Below are positions 39,559 to 50,288 of a stretch of DNA of 64,000 nucleotides, piece after piece (position 1 is the stretch's first letter; each line of letters begins with the position of its first letter). The position numbers and the translations under genes are program-made. This DNA comes from Streptomyces xanthophaeus (GTDB taxonomy: Bacteria > Actinomycetota > Actinomycetes > Streptomycetales > Streptomycetaceae): positions 1 to 64,000 of the forward strand of contig NZ_JOFT01000024.1 of NCBI RefSeq assembly GCF_000725805.1, written 5' to 3'. Below the pieces are notes generated by a model. The model was not told the origin of the DNA and did no database searches. It saw only the letters and a list, made by a program, of their open reading frames with translations.

Positions 39559-42000
39559 CTACGGCCTGCGGGCCGAGGTCACGCGGTAGACGTCATAGAC
39601 GCCCTCCACGCCCCGTACGGCCTTCAGGACGTGCCCCAGGTGCTTCGGGTCGCCCATCTCGAAGGTGAACCGCGAGGTGGCCACCCGGTCGCGGGAGGTC
39701 TGCACGGCCGCGGACAGGATGTTCACGTGCTGGTCCGACAGGACGCGGGTGACGTCCGACAGCAGGCGGGACCGGTCCAGTGCCTCGACCTGGATGGCGA
39801 CCAGGAAGACGGAGGACTGGGTGGGGGCCCACTCCACCTCCAGCATCCGCTCGGGCTGCTGGGAGAGGGAGTCGACGTTGACGCAGTCCGCGCGGTGAAC
39901 CGATACGCCACTGCCCCGGGTGACGAAGCCGATGATCGGGTCGCCCGGCACGGGGGTGCAGCAGCGGGCCAGCTTGACCCAGACGTCCTCGACGCCCTTG
40001 ACGACCACGCCGGGGTCGGCGTTGCCGCGCCGCTTGCTGCGGCCGCGGGCCGGCGGGATGGACTCCTCGATGTCCTCGTTGGCTGCGTCCTCGCCGCCGA
40101 GGGCCTGGACCAGCTTCTGCACGACGCCCTGCGCGGCCACGTGGCCCTCGCCGATGGCGGCGTACAGGGAGGAGATGTCGGGGTAGCGCATCTCGTGCGC
40201 GAGGGTGACGAGCGAGTCGCCGGTGAGGATGCGCTGGATCGGCAGGTTCTGCTTGCGCATGGCCCGCGCGATGGCGTCCTTGCCGTGCTCGATGGCCTCG
40301 TCGCGGCGCTCCTTGGAGAACCAGCCGCGGATCTTGTTGCGGGCGCGCGGGGACTTGACGAAGCCCAGCCAGTCACGGGAGGGACCGGCGCCCTCGGCCT
40401 TGGAGGTGAAGACCTCGACGAGGTCGCCGTTGTCGAGGGTGGACTCCAGGGGGACGAGGCGGCCGTTGACCCGGGCCCCTATGGTGCGGTGGCCGACCTC
40501 GGTGTGGACGGCGTACGCGAAGTCCACCGGGGTGGCTCCGGCGGGCAGCGCTATGACGTCGCCCTTGGGCGTGAAGACGAAGACCTCGTTGCGGGAGAGG
40601 TCGAAGCGCAGCGAGTCGAGGAACTCGCCCGGGTCCTCGGTCTCCTTCTGCCAGTCCAGCAGCTGGCGCAGCCAGGCCATGTCGTTGACGGTGTCCTGGC
40701 CGGCGCTGCCCTTGGCGGCCTGCGGGACGTCGGTGCGGACCTTGGAGGTGCCGGCGACGGTCTGCTGCTTGTACTTCCAGTGGGCGGCGATGCCGTACTC
40801 GGCGCGGCGGTGCATGTCGAAGGTGCGGATCTGCAGCTCGACGGGCTTGCCGCTGGGTCCGATGACCGTCGTGTGGAGCGACTGGTACATGTTGAACTTC
40901 GGCATCGCGATGTAGTCCTTGAACCGGCCGGGGACCGGGTTCCAGCGCGCGTGCACGGTGCCGAGGGCGGCGTAGCAGTCCCGGACGGTGTCGACGAGGA
41001 CGCGGATGCCCACCAGGTCGTAGATCTCCGCGAAGTCGCGGCCGCGGACGATCATCTTCTGGTAGACGCTGTAGTAGTGCTTGGGGCGGCCGGTGACGGT
41101 GGCCTTGATGCGGGCCGCCCGCAGGTCGGTCTGCACCTCGTCGGTGACGATCGTGAGGTACTCGTCGCGCTTGGGCGCCCGCTCGGCCACCAGTCGCACG
41201 ATCTCGTCGTACATCTTGGGGTAGAGGATCGCGAAGGCGAGGTCCTCCAGCTCCCACTTGATCGTGTTCATGCCGAGGCGGTGGGCCAGCGGCGCGTAGA
41301 TCTCGAGGGTCTCGCGGGCCTTCTTCTCCTGCTTCTCCCGCTTCAGGTAGCGCATGGTCCGCATGTTGTGCAGCCGGTCGGCGAGCTTGATCACCAGGAC
41401 GCGCGGGTCCTTGGCCATCGCGACGACCATCTTGCGGACGGTCTCGGCCTGCGCGGCCTCGCCGAACTTGACCCGGTCGAGCTTGGTGACTCCGTCGACG
41501 AGTAGGGCCACCGCGTCGCCGAAGTCACGGCGCAGGTCCTCCAGCCCGTACTCGGTGTCCTCGACGGTGTCGTGGAGCAGGCCCGCCATGAGCGTGGCCG
41601 GGTCCATGCCGAGCTCGGCGAGGATCGTGGTCACCGCGAGCGGGTGGGTGATGTACGGGTCGCCGCTCTTGCGCTTCTGGCCGCGGTGCCAGCGCTCGGC
41701 GACCTGGTAGGCCTGTTCGAGCTGGCGCAGGGTGGCCGTCTCGATCTTCGGGTCGTTGCTGCGGACGATGCGCAGCAACGGCTCCAGTACCGGGTTGTAC
41801 GGGTTGGAACGCTGGACGCCGAGGCGGGCGAGCCGGGCGCGCACCCGGTTGGAGGAGCCGGCCGACTTCGCCGGCGCGGGCTTGACCGGCGGGGCCGGCC
41901 GGGCCGGTGGGGCCGGCGGGGGCGTGGCTGCGGGCGCCGCGGCCGGCTCGGCCTGCGGGTCGGGCTGCGCGGCGGAGATTGGCTGGGCCTCGTCTGGCAA
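39559..42000 (-). CDS. relA: Bifunctional (p)ppGpp synthetase/hydrolase Rel
   Basis: Controls the stringent response. Domains in order: a Pro/Ala-rich N-terminal tail of about 60 residues, the HD hydrolase ([30 protein letters not shown] with the His-Asp pair), the synthetase ([13 protein letters not shown], and RFKD in the segment [15 protein letters not shown]), TGS, a zinc-finger-like region with [10 protein letters not shown], and a C-terminal ACT. The RFKD form is that of bifunctional Rel rather than monofunctional RelA. Length 813, normal. It follows apt, as in other actinobacteria; a 236-bp gap separates them. Confidence 0.96.
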   Translation of the reverse strand: MPDEAQPISAAQPDPQAEPAAAPAATPPPAPPARPAPPVKPAPAKSAGSSNRVRARLARLGVQRSNPYNPVLEPLLRIVRSNDPKIETATLRQLEQAYQVAERWHRGQKRKSGDPYITHPLAVTTILAELGMDPATLMAGLLHDTVEDTEYGLEDLRRDFGDAVALLVDGVTKLDRVKFGEAAQAETVRKMVVAMAKDPRVLVIKLADRLHNMRTMRYLKREKQEKKARETLEIYAPLAHRLGMNTIKWELEDLAFAILYPKMYDEIVRLVAERAPKRDEYLTIVTDEVQTDLRAARIKATVTGRPKHYYSVYQKMIVRGRDFAEIYDLVGIRVLVDTVRDCYAALGTVHARWNPVPGRFKDYIAMPKFNMYQSLHTTVIGPSGKPVELQIRTFDMHRRAEYGIAAHWKYKQQTVAGTSKVRTDVPQAAKGSAGQDTVNDMAWLRQLLDWQKETEDPGEFLDSLRFDLSRNEVFVFTPKGDVIALPAGATPVDFAYAVHTEVGHRTIGARVNGRLVPLESTLDNGDLVEVFTSKAEGAGPSRDWLGFVKSPRARNKIRGWFSKERRDEAIEHGKDAIARAMRKQNLPIQRILTGDSLVTLAHEMRYPDISSLYAAIGEGHVAAQGVVQKLVQALGGEDAANEDIEESIPPARGRSKRRGNADPGVVVKGVEDVWVKLARCCTPVPGDPIIGFVTRGSGVSVHRADCVNVDSLSQQPERMLEVEWAPTQSSVFLVAIQVEALDRSRLLSDVTRVLSDQHVNILSAAVQTSRDRVATSRFTFEMGDPKHLGHVLKAVRGVEGVYDVYRVTSARRP

Positions 42001-42236
42001 GAGCGCTCCTCACGGGGGTCCCCCGGACGGAGTCTGGGGGTGGATCCGGTGCCCGTGTCCGGTCCGGATAACCCATCGTAGCGAGGGTTGCGTCACCTTG
42101 TTCTCCGTGGTTCCTCCTGGGCCCTGCAGCCGCATTCCCGCGCACCCGTCCCGGCCCGGCGGCGCAGTGGAAGGTGCAGCGCAAAGCGGCGGGCACCCGG
42201 GGTCTCCCGGATGCCCGCCGCTCGCCGTGCTGCAGG

Positions 42237-42791
42237 TCAGACCACGATCAGGGCGTCCAGCGGGGCGTCGCCCAGCGTGCCGGCCAGCTTGGCCCGGCCC
42301 GGCAGGAAGGACAGCTCCATCAGGACGGCCACTCCGGCGACCTCCGCGCCGGCCCGCCGGATCAGCTCCAGCGAGGCCCCGGCGGTGCCGCCGGTGGCCA
42401 GGACGTCGTCGATGACCATGACCCGGTCACCGGCCGACAGGTCCTCCGCGTGGACCTCGATCTCCGCGGAGCCGTACTCCAGCTCGTAGGACTGGGCCAG
42501 CGTCGCTCCCGGCAGCTTCCCGGCCTTGCGCACGGGTACGAAGCCGATCCCGGCCTGGACCGCGACCGGCGCCGCGAGGATGAACCCCCGCGCCTCCAGT
42601 CCGACGATCTTCGTCGCGCCGTACTGCCCGGCCAGCTCCACCAGCGCGTCCGTCAGGGCCGCGAAGGCCTTCGGGTCCGCCAGCAGCGGGGTGATGTCCT
42701 TGAACATCACGCCCGGCTTCGGGTAGTCGGCTACGTCCTTGATCCGGCTGAGCAGCAGCTCGCGTACGTCCTCGGACAGCGGCCCGGTCAC
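42237..42791 (-). CDS. apt: Adenine phosphoribosyltransferase
   Basis: Salvages adenine to AMP using PRPP. PRPP-binding motif VMVIDDVLATGGTAGASLEL, purine-side motif GLEARGFILAAPVA, and the early DYPKPGVMFKDITPLLAD are conserved. The length is 184 with GTG at 42791, whose GTGA overlaps the secF stop. It lies between secDF and rel, the classic actinobacterial order. Coupling to secF translation is likely. Confidence 0.95.
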   Translation of the reverse strand: MTGPLSEDVRELLLSRIKDVADYPKPGVMFKDITPLLADPKAFAALTDALVELAGQYGATKIVGLEARGFILAAPVAVQAGIGFVPVRKAGKLPGATLAQSYELEYGSAEIEVHAEDLSAGDRVMVIDDVLATGGTAGASLELIRRAGAEVAGVAVLMELSFLPGRAKLAGTLGDAPLDALIVV

Positions 42792-43852
42792 CGGCGCCGC
42801 CCGGAACGGCCCGGGGAGACGACCTCGGGCTCGTCGCCGTCGGTACCGGACTCGTAGCCCTCGTCCAGGGACTCGCCCTTGGCCGCCGCGGAGGCCCGCT
42901 TCGCCAGGACGCGCTTCTTCAGCGCCTTCATCGCCGGCTCGCGCTCCTTCAGGTCCACGACCAGCGGGGTCGCGATGAAGATCGAGGAGTACGCACCGGC
43001 CGCGAGGCCGACGAACAGCGACAGCGAGATGTCGTTGAGCATGCCCGCGCCCAGGAAGCCGCCGCCGATGAACAGCAGGGCCCCGACCGGGAGCAGTGCG
43101 ACGACCGTGGTGTTGATCGAGCGGACCAGGGTGCCGTTGATGCTGCGGTTGGCGATCTCGCTGTACGTGAAGCGGGTCTGCTTCGTGATGTCCTTCGAGC
43201 CCTCCTTCAGACCGTCGAAGACGACGACGGTGTCGTAGAGGGAGTAACCGAGGATCGTCAGCAGACCGATGACCGTGCCCGGCGTGACCTCGAAGCCGAC
43301 GAGCGCGTACACGCCGACGGTGATGGTGAGGTCGTGGATCAGCGCGATCAGCGCCGCGACCGCCATCCGCCACTCGAAGGCGATGGCCAGGTAGATCACC
43401 ACGAGGATCATGAAGACGCCGAGGCCGGTCCAGGCCTTGTTCGCGATCTGCTCGCCCCAGCTGGGGCCGACCAGGTCCGCGTTGATGTCCGCCTCGGTGA
43501 CCTTCAGGTCGGTGGCGAGCTGCTTCTTCACGTCCGCGGCCGAGGCGGTGTCCAGACCGGAGATCTGGATCCGCAGGCCGCCGGTGCCGAGCTCCTGGAC
43601 GATCGCGTCGTGGCCCGAGGCCTTCTCCGCGTCCTCGGTCGCCTTGGCGACGGAGACGGCCGTCTTCGGGGTGGTGAAGACGGCACCGCCCTTGAACTCG
43701 ATGCCCATGTTGAGGCCCTGAACGGCCAGGGCCACGATCGCCGTGATGGTGATCAGGATGGAAACGCCGTACCAGAGAAAACGCTTGCCGACGAAGTCGT
43801 AGCCGACCTCACCGCGGTACAGCTTGGCGCCGAGATCTCCCAGCTTCGACAT
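42788..43852 (-). CDS. secF: Protein-export membrane protein SecF
   Basis: Partner of SecD; uses the proton-motive force to help pull proteins across the membrane. Six membrane helices are visible, with one large external loop after the first and the last five clustered (LIALIHDLTITVGVYALVGF, then GYSLYDTVVVFDGL). The RND-type motif YDTVVVFD is intact. The length of 354 includes a charged C-terminal tail. It starts 3 bp downstream of the secD stop. Confidence 0.95.
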   Translation of the reverse strand: MSKLGDLGAKLYRGEVGYDFVGKRFLWYGVSILITITAIVALAVQGLNMGIEFKGGAVFTTPKTAVSVAKATEDAEKASGHDAIVQELGTGGLRIQISGLDTASAADVKKQLATDLKVTEADINADLVGPSWGEQIANKAWTGLGVFMILVVIYLAIAFEWRMAVAALIALIHDLTITVGVYALVGFEVTPGTVIGLLTILGYSLYDTVVVFDGLKEGSKDITKQTRFTYSEIANRSINGTLVRSINTTVVALLPVGALLFIGGGFLGAGMLNDISLSLFVGLAAGAYSSIFIATPLVVDLKEREPAMKALKKRVLAKRASAAAKGESLDEGYESGTDGDEPEVVSPGRSGRRR

Positions 43853-43855
43853 CTC

Positions 43856-45631
43856 TCACGCCTCCTTTGCGTCGACGGGGGCGGGGGCGGCACCGGCACG
43901 CCGGGACCGGCGCAGCGGCGGCTTGGCGCCGAGCCGCTTGGGGTCCAGCCCGGACCACGGGTGACCGCTGGAGAAGAACTTCGTACGCGCCAGCAGCGTC
44001 ATGACGGGCTTGGTGAAGAGGAACACCACGACCACGTCGAGCAGGGTGGTCAGACCCAGCGTGAAGGCGAAGCCCTGCACCTTGCCGACGGTGACGATGA
44101 AGAGCACCGCGGCAGCCAGGAACGAGACGAAGTCGGAGACCAGGATGGTGCGCCGGGCACGCGGCCAGGCCCGCTCGACGGCCGGACGCAGGGTGCGGCC
44201 CTCGCGGATCTCGTCACGGATGCGTTCGAAGTACACGATGAACGAGTCCGCCGTGATGCCGATCGCGACGATCGCACCACAGACGGCGGGCAGGTTCAGC
44301 GCGAACCCGATGCCCTTGCCGAGCAGCGCCATGATCGTGTAGGTGAGGACCGCGGACACCAGGAGGCTGACGATCGCGATGAAGGCCAGACCGCGGTAGT
44401 ACACCAGCAGGTAGATCACCACGAGGAGCAGGCCGATGGCACCGGCGATCAGGCCGGCCCGCAGCTGCTCACCGCCGAGGGCGGCCGTGACGGTGGTGAC
44501 GCTGTCCTCCTGGAAGGACAGCGGCAGGGCGCCGTAGGAGAGCATGTTGCCCAGGTCCTGCGCGGACTGCTGGGTGAAGCCGCCGGAGATCTGGGCGTTG
44601 CCGCCCGTGATCGCGGTGCTGACGGACGGGTCGGAGACCACGTCGCCGTCGAGCACGATCGCGAACTGGTTCTGCGGCGGCTGCTTCGCGGAGAGCTCGC
44701 CGGTGACCTTCGCGAACGCGTCGGAGCCGCGGTCGTTGAAGTCCATCGTGACGATCCACTGACCCGTCTGCGGGTCGATGACGCCCTTGGCGCTCTTGAC
44801 GTCCTTGCCCTCGACGGCGGCCGGACCGAGCACCCACTTGCCCCAGGCGGTCCCGCGCTGGCCACAGGCGAGCGTCGGCTCCTCGGGCTTGACGCCCTTG
44901 CCGACGGCGGTGCGCTGCGCCTCGTCGGTGCAGTCGAGCGCGGCGAACTTGGCCTGGAGGTCGGCGGCGGCGGCGTCACCCGAAGGGGTCGGCGCCGGGG
45001 TCTCGGCCTTGTCGTCTGCCTTCTTCGACTCGCTCGCCGAGGGCGAGGGAGAGGGGGCGTTCGGGGCCTTGAGGGCCTCACTGAGCGCGCGGCCCTGGGA
45101 AGTGGCGCTGGACGACGGGGTGGCCGAGGGGGAGGACTTGTTGCCGTCCTCCGCCTTCGGGGCACCGGAACCGCTCGCGGAGGGGCTCGGGCTCTGCGGG
45201 GCCTCGGGGGCGACCGGAGCGCCGTCGGCGAAGGCCAGGACCGGGCGGAAGTAGAGCTGGGCGGTCGTACCGACCTGCTCGCGCGCCTGCTTCTCGTTCA
45301 TCCCCTTGGGGATGTTGACGATGATGTGGTCGTCGCCCTGCGTCTGGACCTCGGCCTCGGACACGCCGAGACCGTTGACACGGCGCTCGATGATGCCGAC
45401 CGCGGTGTCCATGTTGGTCTTGTTGATCGCGTTCGGCTTGCCGGGCTCGCTCTTGGCCTTGAGCGTGATGCTCGTGCCGCCGGCGAGGTCGATGCCGAGC
45501 CGGGGAGTCGTCTGCTTGGAGATGAACATCCCCGCGGTGAGCGCCACCATCGCGATCAGGATGATCGCCAGGGCGCGCCCCGGCCTCCCCTGAGCCCCCG
45601 TGGGCCGCCGGCCCTTCTTCGGTGCTGCCAC
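43856..45631 (-). CDS. secD: Protein-export membrane protein SecD with a large low-complexity external insert
   Basis: First membrane helix at about residues 21-38, then the P1 domain, a Ser/Pro/Ala/Glu-rich insert at 136-222, a second external part with Cys234 and Cys256, and five C-terminal helices with ITADSFIVYFERIRDEIREG. The conserved LGIDLAGGTSITLKA starts the P1 region. The length of 591 is larger than E. coli-core SecD regions because of the insert. ATG at 45631. secF follows after 3 bp and yajC lies upstream after a 153-bp gap. Confidence 0.94.
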   Translation of the reverse strand: MAAPKKGRRPTGAQGRPGRALAIILIAMVALTAGMFISKQTTPRLGIDLAGGTSITLKAKSEPGKPNAINKTNMDTAVGIIERRVNGLGVSEAEVQTQGDDHIIVNIPKGMNEKQAREQVGTTAQLYFRPVLAFADGAPVAPEAPQSPSPSASGSGAPKAEDGNKSSPSATPSSSATSQGRALSEALKAPNAPSPSPSASESKKADDKAETPAPTPSGDAAAADLQAKFAALDCTDEAQRTAVGKGVKPEEPTLACGQRGTAWGKWVLGPAAVEGKDVKSAKGVIDPQTGQWIVTMDFNDRGSDAFAKVTGELSAKQPPQNQFAIVLDGDVVSDPSVSTAITGGNAQISGGFTQQSAQDLGNMLSYGALPLSFQEDSVTTVTAALGGEQLRAGLIAGAIGLLLVVIYLLVYYRGLAFIAIVSLLVSAVLTYTIMALLGKGIGFALNLPAVCGAIVAIGITADSFIVYFERIRDEIREGRTLRPAVERAWPRARRTILVSDFVSFLAAAVLFIVTVGKVQGFAFTLGLTTLLDVVVVFLFTKPVMTLLARTKFFSSGHPWSGLDPKRLGAKPPLRRSRRAGAAPAPVDAKEA

Positions 45632-45784
45632 CTTGTCGTTTCTCCCTGTCCAACCGTCCCGCGCCGGGTCAGCGCGCGGACGGCCACGAAATGTGTGGTG
45701 GGGACCCCTGCCCCCCGCAGAAGTGTCACCGGCGAAGGACCGCGTCGGCCGCCGGTCAGGCGCCTTCGCGGTCCCGGCCGGGTC

Positions 45785-46276
45785 CTACTTGGAGCCGGTC
45801 CCGCCGTCGGCCTTGCCGTCCTTGGGCTCGTCACCGGGCTGGTCGCCGGTGGCGTCCGCGTCGGTGGCGTCCTTCTTGCCCAGGTCGAGCTTCGGGGCCT
45901 CGTCCTCGCCCTTGCCGAGCTCGGTCTTCGGCTCCTCGGTCAGGGAGGAGGCGTCGTCCGGGACGACCGGCGTGTCGCTGACGGCGTCGTCGCCGATGCC
46001 GTGGACGATGCGGTTGTACTCCGCGTCCTCAAGGACGGCGCCGATGGCGTTCTTCGCGTAGATGGCGTGGACGCCGGGGGCCACCTCAAGGGTGACGGTG
46101 TCGTCACCGACCTCCTTCACCGTGGCGTACATGCCGCCGATGGTGCGGACGCCGGTGCCGGGAGTCATGTGGTCGCGCATCTGCGCGGCCGCCTGCTGCT
46201 TCTTCTTCGCGGAACGGGTCATCAGGAACATCGCCCCGATGAGCACGATGAACGGGAGGAGTGTCACGAGATTCAC
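45785..46276 (-). CDS. yajC: Preprotein translocase subunit YajC
   Basis: Small accessory of the SecDF complex. One membrane helix at about residues 2-20 (VTLLPFIVLIGAMFLMTRSA), followed by the YajC core (MTPGTGVRTIGGMYATVKEV, DTVTLEVAPGVHAIYAKNAI) and an acidic, low-complexity tail of about 65 residues. Start GTG at 46276, where the helix begins; the frame upstream to 46357 has no helix and a poor site. It lies upstream of secD, and 164 bp downstream of ruvB. Confidence 0.92.
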   Translation of the reverse strand: MNLVTLLPFIVLIGAMFLMTRSAKKKQQAAAQMRDHMTPGTGVRTIGGMYATVKEVGDDTVTLEVAPGVHAIYAKNAIGAVLEDAEYNRIVHGIGDDAVSDTPVVPDDASSLTEEPKTELGKGEDEAPKLDLGKKDATDADATGDQPGDEPKDGKADGGTGSK

Positions 46277-46336
46277 GGGACGGAGATCCTTCGCACGACC
46301 GCACGGGAGACGGCCTTTTTCTACGGGGGTGGGCAC

Positions 46337-46355
46337 GCCGACCCGAAGGGTCGGC
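46337..46355 (-). terminator. Small hairpin between ruvB and yajC
   Basis: GCCGACCC-GAA-GGGTCGGC forms a perfect 8-bp stem, 86 bp after the ruvB stop, with AAAAAGG further on in the transcribed direction. It is a plausible weak terminator. Confidence 0.4.
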
Positions 46356-46440
46356 ATCGGCGGAGTCTAGGCGAGTCCGCACCGATGGAACAACGCCCAG
46401 CATGGCACCGCAGTTCCTGACCGGTCGAACCTCCGCGCCG

Positions 46441-47514
46441 TCACGCCCCGAACAAGCCCTGTTGTCGGCTTGATCCACTCCCGCCGTGCTGCGGCGGTAC
46501 GAGGCCCAGGTGGGCCCATGCGGCGGGCGTCGCCACCCGCCCCCGGGGCGTCCGCGCGAGCAGGCCCTCGCGGACCAGGAAGGGCTCCGCGACCTCCTCG
46601 ACGGTCTCCCGCTCCTCGCCGACGGCCACGGCGAGGGTCGACAGGCCGACGGGCCCGCCGCCGAACAGCTTGAGCAGGGCCTCCAGGACCGCCCGGTCGA
46701 GCCGGTCCAGCCCGCGCCCGTCCACCTCGTACACCTGGAGGGCGGTACCGGCCACCTCGCGGTTGATCACCCCGTCGGCCCTGACCTGGGCGTAGTCCCG
46801 GACCCGGCGCAGGAGCCGGTTGGCGATGCGGGGGGTGCCGCGGGAGCGTCCGGCGATCTCGGCGGCCCCGGCGGTGTCGATCTGCACGTCGAGGAGGCGG
46901 GCGGAGCGGTGGATGACGCGTTCCAGCTCCTCGGGGGCGTAGAACTCCATGTGCCCGGTGAAGCCGAAGCGGTCGCGCAGCGGCGGGGGCAGCAGTCCGG
47001 CCCTGGTGGTGGCCCCCACCAGCGTGAACGGCGGGAGCTCCAGCGGGATCGCGGTGGCCCCCGGACCTTTGCCGACGATCACGTCGACCCGGAAGTCCTC
47101 CATGGCCATGTAGAGCATCTCCTCGGCGGGCCGGGACATGCGGTGGATCTCGTCGAGGAAGAGGACCTCGCCCTCCTGGAGGGAGGAGAGGATGGCGGCG
47201 AGGTCGCCCGCGTGCTGGATCGCGGGGCCGGAGGTGATCCGGATGGGGGCGCCCATCTCCGCCGCGATGATCATCGACAGCGTGGTCTTGCCGAGGCCGG
47301 GCGCGCCGGAGAGCAGGACGTGGTCGGCGGTGGCGCCGCGCTGGCGGGCCGCCTTGAGGACGAGGTCCAGCTGCTGGCGGACCTTCTCCTGGCCGACGAA
47401 CTCACCGAGGTCCTTGGGCCGCAGCGCCGCCTCGACGGCGGTGTCCTCCCCGTCTGCGGCGGCGGCGACGATGCGCGCCTCTTCCTCGGCAGTGGTCTCG
47501 TCGTCCCAGTTCAC
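46441..47514 (-). CDS. ruvB: Holliday junction branch migration helicase RuvB
   Basis: Hexameric AAA+ motor of the RuvAB complex. Walker [19 protein letters not shown], Walker [12 protein letters not shown], the RuvB signature [20 protein letters not shown], and the C-terminal winged helix (QGLFGA end). The length is 357. Start GTG at 47514 (MNWDDETT), 76 bp from the ruvA stop. ruvC-ruvA-ruvB is the standard actinobacterial order. Confidence 0.97.
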   Translation of the reverse strand: MNWDDETTAEEEARIVAAAADGEDTAVEAALRPKDLGEFVGQEKVRQQLDLVLKAARQRGATADHVLLSGAPGLGKTTLSMIIAAEMGAPIRITSGPAIQHAGDLAAILSSLQEGEVLFLDEIHRMSRPAEEMLYMAMEDFRVDVIVGKGPGATAIPLELPPFTLVGATTRAGLLPPPLRDRFGFTGHMEFYAPEELERVIHRSARLLDVQIDTAGAAEIAGRSRGTPRIANRLLRRVRDYAQVRADGVINREVAGTALQVYEVDGRGLDRLDRAVLEALLKLFGGGPVGLSTLAVAVGEERETVEEVAEPFLVREGLLARTPRGRVATPAAWAHLGLVPPQHGGSGSSRQQGLFGA

Positions 47515-47590
47515 GGTGTCAGTCTGCCTTCTCGGTGTGGTGCGGGGTGCATCGTCGGGCCGGTCCGTCTCCCGGGCTCCGCCCGGCCGG

Positions 47591-48223
47591 TCAGCGGGCC
47601 CGGTTCAGGCTCTGGAGGGCGGCCCTCAGGAGCTGTGGCACGGGGGCGGAGCCGCCCGCGGCGATGGCGGCCTCGGCCTGCGGGGTGACGGCCGCCACCG
47701 CCTCGTCCGCCTCGCGGGAGGCGTAGCCGAGCCCGATCAGGGCCGCGGCGAGCTGTTCGGTCCACGGGGCCGGGCCGGTGGCGACCGCCCGCTGCGCGCC
47801 GACGAGGCCGCTCGCCCCCAGCGGGGCCCCCAGCTTGTCCTTGAGCTCCAGCAGCAGCTTCTGGGCGCCCTTCTTCCCGATGCCCGGCACGGCCGTCAGG
47901 GCCTTCTCGTCGCCGGTGGACACGGCGAGGCGCAGGGCGTCGGGGCTGTGCACCCCGAGCATGGCCTGGGCCAGGCGCGGTCCGACCCCGCTGGCGGTCT
48001 GGAGCAGTTCGAAGACCTGGCGCTCGTCGTCGTCGGCGAAGCCGTAGAGGGTCAGCGAGTCCTCGCGGACGACCAGGGAGGTGGCCAGCCGGGCCTGCTC
48101 GCCCATCCGCAGGCCGGAGATGGTGTTCGGCGTGCAGTGCACGGCCATGCCCACTCCCCCGACCTCGATCACGGCCAGGGTGGGGGCGAGCGCGGCGACC
48201 GCGCCGCTGACGAAGGCGATCAT
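47591..48223 (-). CDS. ruvA: Holliday junction DNA-binding protein RuvA
   Basis: Binds Holliday junctions and loads RuvB. The N-terminal OB fold begins [20 protein letters not shown]. Two helix-hairpin-helix motifs follow ([14 protein letters not shown] and [20 protein letters not shown]), then a flexible linker and the domain III RuvB-contact helix. The length is 210, start ATG at 48223, overlapping the ruvC stop by 4 bp. Confidence 0.96.
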   Translation of the reverse strand: MIAFVSGAVAALAPTLAVIEVGGVGMAVHCTPNTISGLRMGEQARLATSLVVREDSLTLYGFADDDERQVFELLQTASGVGPRLAQAMLGVHSPDALRLAVSTGDEKALTAVPGIGKKGAQKLLLELKDKLGAPLGASGLVGAQRAVATGPAPWTEQLAAALIGLGYASREADEAVAAVTPQAEAAIAAGGSAPVPQLLRAALQSLNRAR

Positions 48224-48750
48224 CGGGTACGGCCTTTCGAGGCGTGCAGGGCGACCGCCTGCTGGAGGCGGTTCTGGGCGGGGGCCCGCCAGATGTGGCA
48301 GATGGCGAGGGCCAGGGCGTCGGCGGCATCGGCGGGCTTGGGCGGTTCGGCCAGCCGCAGCAGGCGGGTCACCATGGCCCCGATCTGCGCCTTGTCGGCC
48401 CGGCCGCTGCCGGTGACGGCGGCCTTGACCTCGCTGGGGGTGTGCAGGGCGACGGGCAGGCCGCGCCGGGCGGCGCACAGCATGGCGACGGCGCTGGCCT
48501 GGGCGGTGCCCATCACGGTGCTGACGTTGTGCTGGCTGAACACCCGCTCCACCGCGACCACTTCGGGCCGGTAGGTGTCGAGCCACTCCTCGATGCCCTG
48601 CTCGATGGCGACGAGCCGGTGACCCAGCTCGGCGTCCGCGGGGGTCCGTACGACTCCCACGCCGATCATGGTCAGGGGACGGCCCGCGACTCCCTCGACG
48701 ACGCCGACGCCGCACCGCGTCAGCCCCGGGTCCACGCCGAGCACGCGCAC
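48220..48750 (-). CDS. ruvC: Holliday junction resolvase RuvC
   Basis: Dimeric endonuclease that cuts Holliday junctions. Catalytic acidic residues: Asp in [16 protein letters not shown], Glu in [10 protein letters not shown], and the Asp pair in [15 protein letters not shown]. The length is 176. GTG at 48750 gives MRVLGVDPG. It is the first gene of ruvCAB and separated from yebC by a strong terminator. Confidence 0.97.
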   Translation of the reverse strand: MRVLGVDPGLTRCGVGVVEGVAGRPLTMIGVGVVRTPADAELGHRLVAIEQGIEEWLDTYRPEVVAVERVFSQHNVSTVMGTAQASAVAMLCAARRGLPVALHTPSEVKAAVTGSGRADKAQIGAMVTRLLRLAEPPKPADAADALALAICHIWRAPAQNRLQQAVALHASKGRTR

Positions 48751-48816
48751 CGGGCCACCCCCTGTCCATCGATCACCTGTCCGTGTCCGTGCAGGCTATC
48801 GGGCCCCACTGACAAA

Positions 48817-48854
48817 GCGACGGGCCGACAGGGTGTGTCCTGTCGGCCCGTCGC
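48817..48854 (-). terminator. yebC terminator
   Basis: A perfect 16-bp stem (48817-48832 with 48839-48854) and a 6-base loop, 27 bp after the yebC stop and before ruvC. It makes ruvCAB a separate transcript. Confidence 0.85.
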
Positions 48855-48880
48855 AGGCGGCAGCCGTCGGCCGCGGCGCG

Positions 48881-49633
48881 TCAGGCGTCGACCTTCTCCA
48901 TGACCTCGTCCGAGACGTCGAAGTTGGCGAAGACGTTCTGCACGTCGTCGCTGTCCTCCAGCGCGTCGATCAGCTTGAAGATCTTGCGGGCGCCCTCTTC
49001 GTCCAGCTCGACCTGCATGGTCGGCAGGAAGTTGGAGTCGGCCGAGTCGTAGTCGATGCCCGCCTGCTGGAGCGCGGTGCGGACCGCGACCATGTCGGTG
49101 GCCTCGCTGATGATCTCGAAGCTCTCGCCGAGGTCGTTGACCTCTTCGGCACCCGCGTCGAGGACCGTCTCCAGGACGTCGTCCTCGGAGAGCTCGCCCT
49201 TGGGCAGGAGCACGACGCCCTTGCGGTTGAACAGGTACGAGACCGAGCCCGGGTCGGCCATGGAGCCGCCGTTGCGGGTCATGGCGACGCGGACGTCGGA
49301 GGCGGCGCGGTTGCGGTTGTCGGTGAGGCACTCGATGAGCACCGCGACGCCGTTCGGGCCGTAGCCTTCGTACATGATCGTCTCGTAGTCGGCGCCGCCG
49401 GCCTCGAGGCCGCCGCCGCGCTTGACCGCGGAGTCGATGTTCTTGTTCGGGACCGAGCTCTTCTTGGCCTTCTGGATGGCGTCGAAGAGGGTCGGGTTGC
49501 CGTCGATGTCGGCGCCGCCCATACGGGCCGCGACCTCGATGTTCTTGATCAGCTTCGCGAAGAGCTTGCCGCGCTTGGCGTCAACCACGGCCTTCTTGTG
49601 CTTCGTCGTAGCCCATTTAGAGTGGCCGGACAT
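48881..49633 (-). CDS. YebC/TACO1-family protein (translation/transcription factor)
   Basis: The family start [20 protein letters not shown] is unmistakable, and the three-domain length of 250 residues is usual. YebC/TACO1 proteins were long annotated as transcription regulators; newer work points to relief of ribosome stalling, so the precise role here is open. ATG at 49633. pdxT lies 57 bp upstream on the same strand, matching the pdxS-pdxT-yebC order known from mycobacteria. Confidence 0.95.
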   Translation of the reverse strand: MSGHSKWATTKHKKAVVDAKRGKLFAKLIKNIEVAARMGGADIDGNPTLFDAIQKAKKSSVPNKNIDSAVKRGGGLEAGGADYETIMYEGYGPNGVAVLIECLTDNRNRAASDVRVAMTRNGGSMADPGSVSYLFNRKGVVLLPKGELSEDDVLETVLDAGAEEVNDLGESFEIISEATDMVAVRTALQQAGIDYDSADSNFLPTMQVELDEEGARKIFKLIDALEDSDDVQNVFANFDVSDEVMEKVDA

Positions 49634-49690
49634 CTGCCTGTCTCCTTCGCGTCACCAACAGTGTTCGCCTCAGATCCTACCGGGACGCCG

Positions 49691-50281
49691 TTACAGCCCC
49701 GCGCGCACCATGTCGACGAAGTACGCGTGCACCCGGACGTCGCCGGTCAGCTCGGGGTGGAACGAGGTCGCCAGGACGTTGCCCTGGCGCACGGCGACCG
49801 TGTGGCCGTCGTACGTGGCGAGCACCTCGGCGGACGCACCGACGGACTCGACCCACGGGGCGCGGATGAAGACGCCCTCGACGGGGCCGCCCTCGATGCC
49901 CGCGAAGTCGACCTTCGCCTCGAAGGACTCGTTCTGGCGCCCGAAGGCGTTGCGGCGGACGATCATGTCGATGCCGCCGAGCGTCTCCTGGTCCTCACGG
50001 CCGTCCAGGAGCTTGTCGGCGAGCATGATCATGCCGGCGCAGGTTCCGTACACGGGCAGGCCGGAGGCCAGGCGCTCGCGCAGCGGCTCCAGCATGCCGA
50101 ACAGCACGGCGAGCTTCGACATGGTCGTCGACTCGCCGCCGGGGATCACCAGGGCGTCGACCTCGGCGAGCTCCTCGGGGCGCCGGACCGGCCTGGCCAC
50201 GGCGTCCGCCGCGGCCAGGGCGATCAGGTGCTCCCGTACGTCGCCCTGGAGGGCCAGGACACCGATCACGGGGGTGGTCAT
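49691..50281 (-). CDS. pdxT: Pyridoxal 5'-phosphate synthase glutaminase subunit
   Basis: Supplies ammonia to PdxS. Class I glutaminase: [17 protein letters not shown] at the start, oxyanion region IPGGESTTM, nucleophile Cys in [12 protein letters not shown], and His-Glu in [10 protein letters not shown]. The length of 196 is standard. It starts 7 bp after the pdxS stop, so the two are expressed together as required for the 12:12 complex. Confidence 0.97.
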   Translation of the reverse strand: MTTPVIGVLALQGDVREHLIALAAADAVARPVRRPEELAEVDALVIPGGESTTMSKLAVLFGMLEPLRERLASGLPVYGTCAGMIMLADKLLDGREDQETLGGIDMIVRRNAFGRQNESFEAKVDFAGIEGGPVEGVFIRAPWVESVGASAEVLATYDGHTVAVRQGNVLATSFHPELTGDVRVHAYFVDMVRAGL

Positions 50282-50288
50282 GGTCCGA

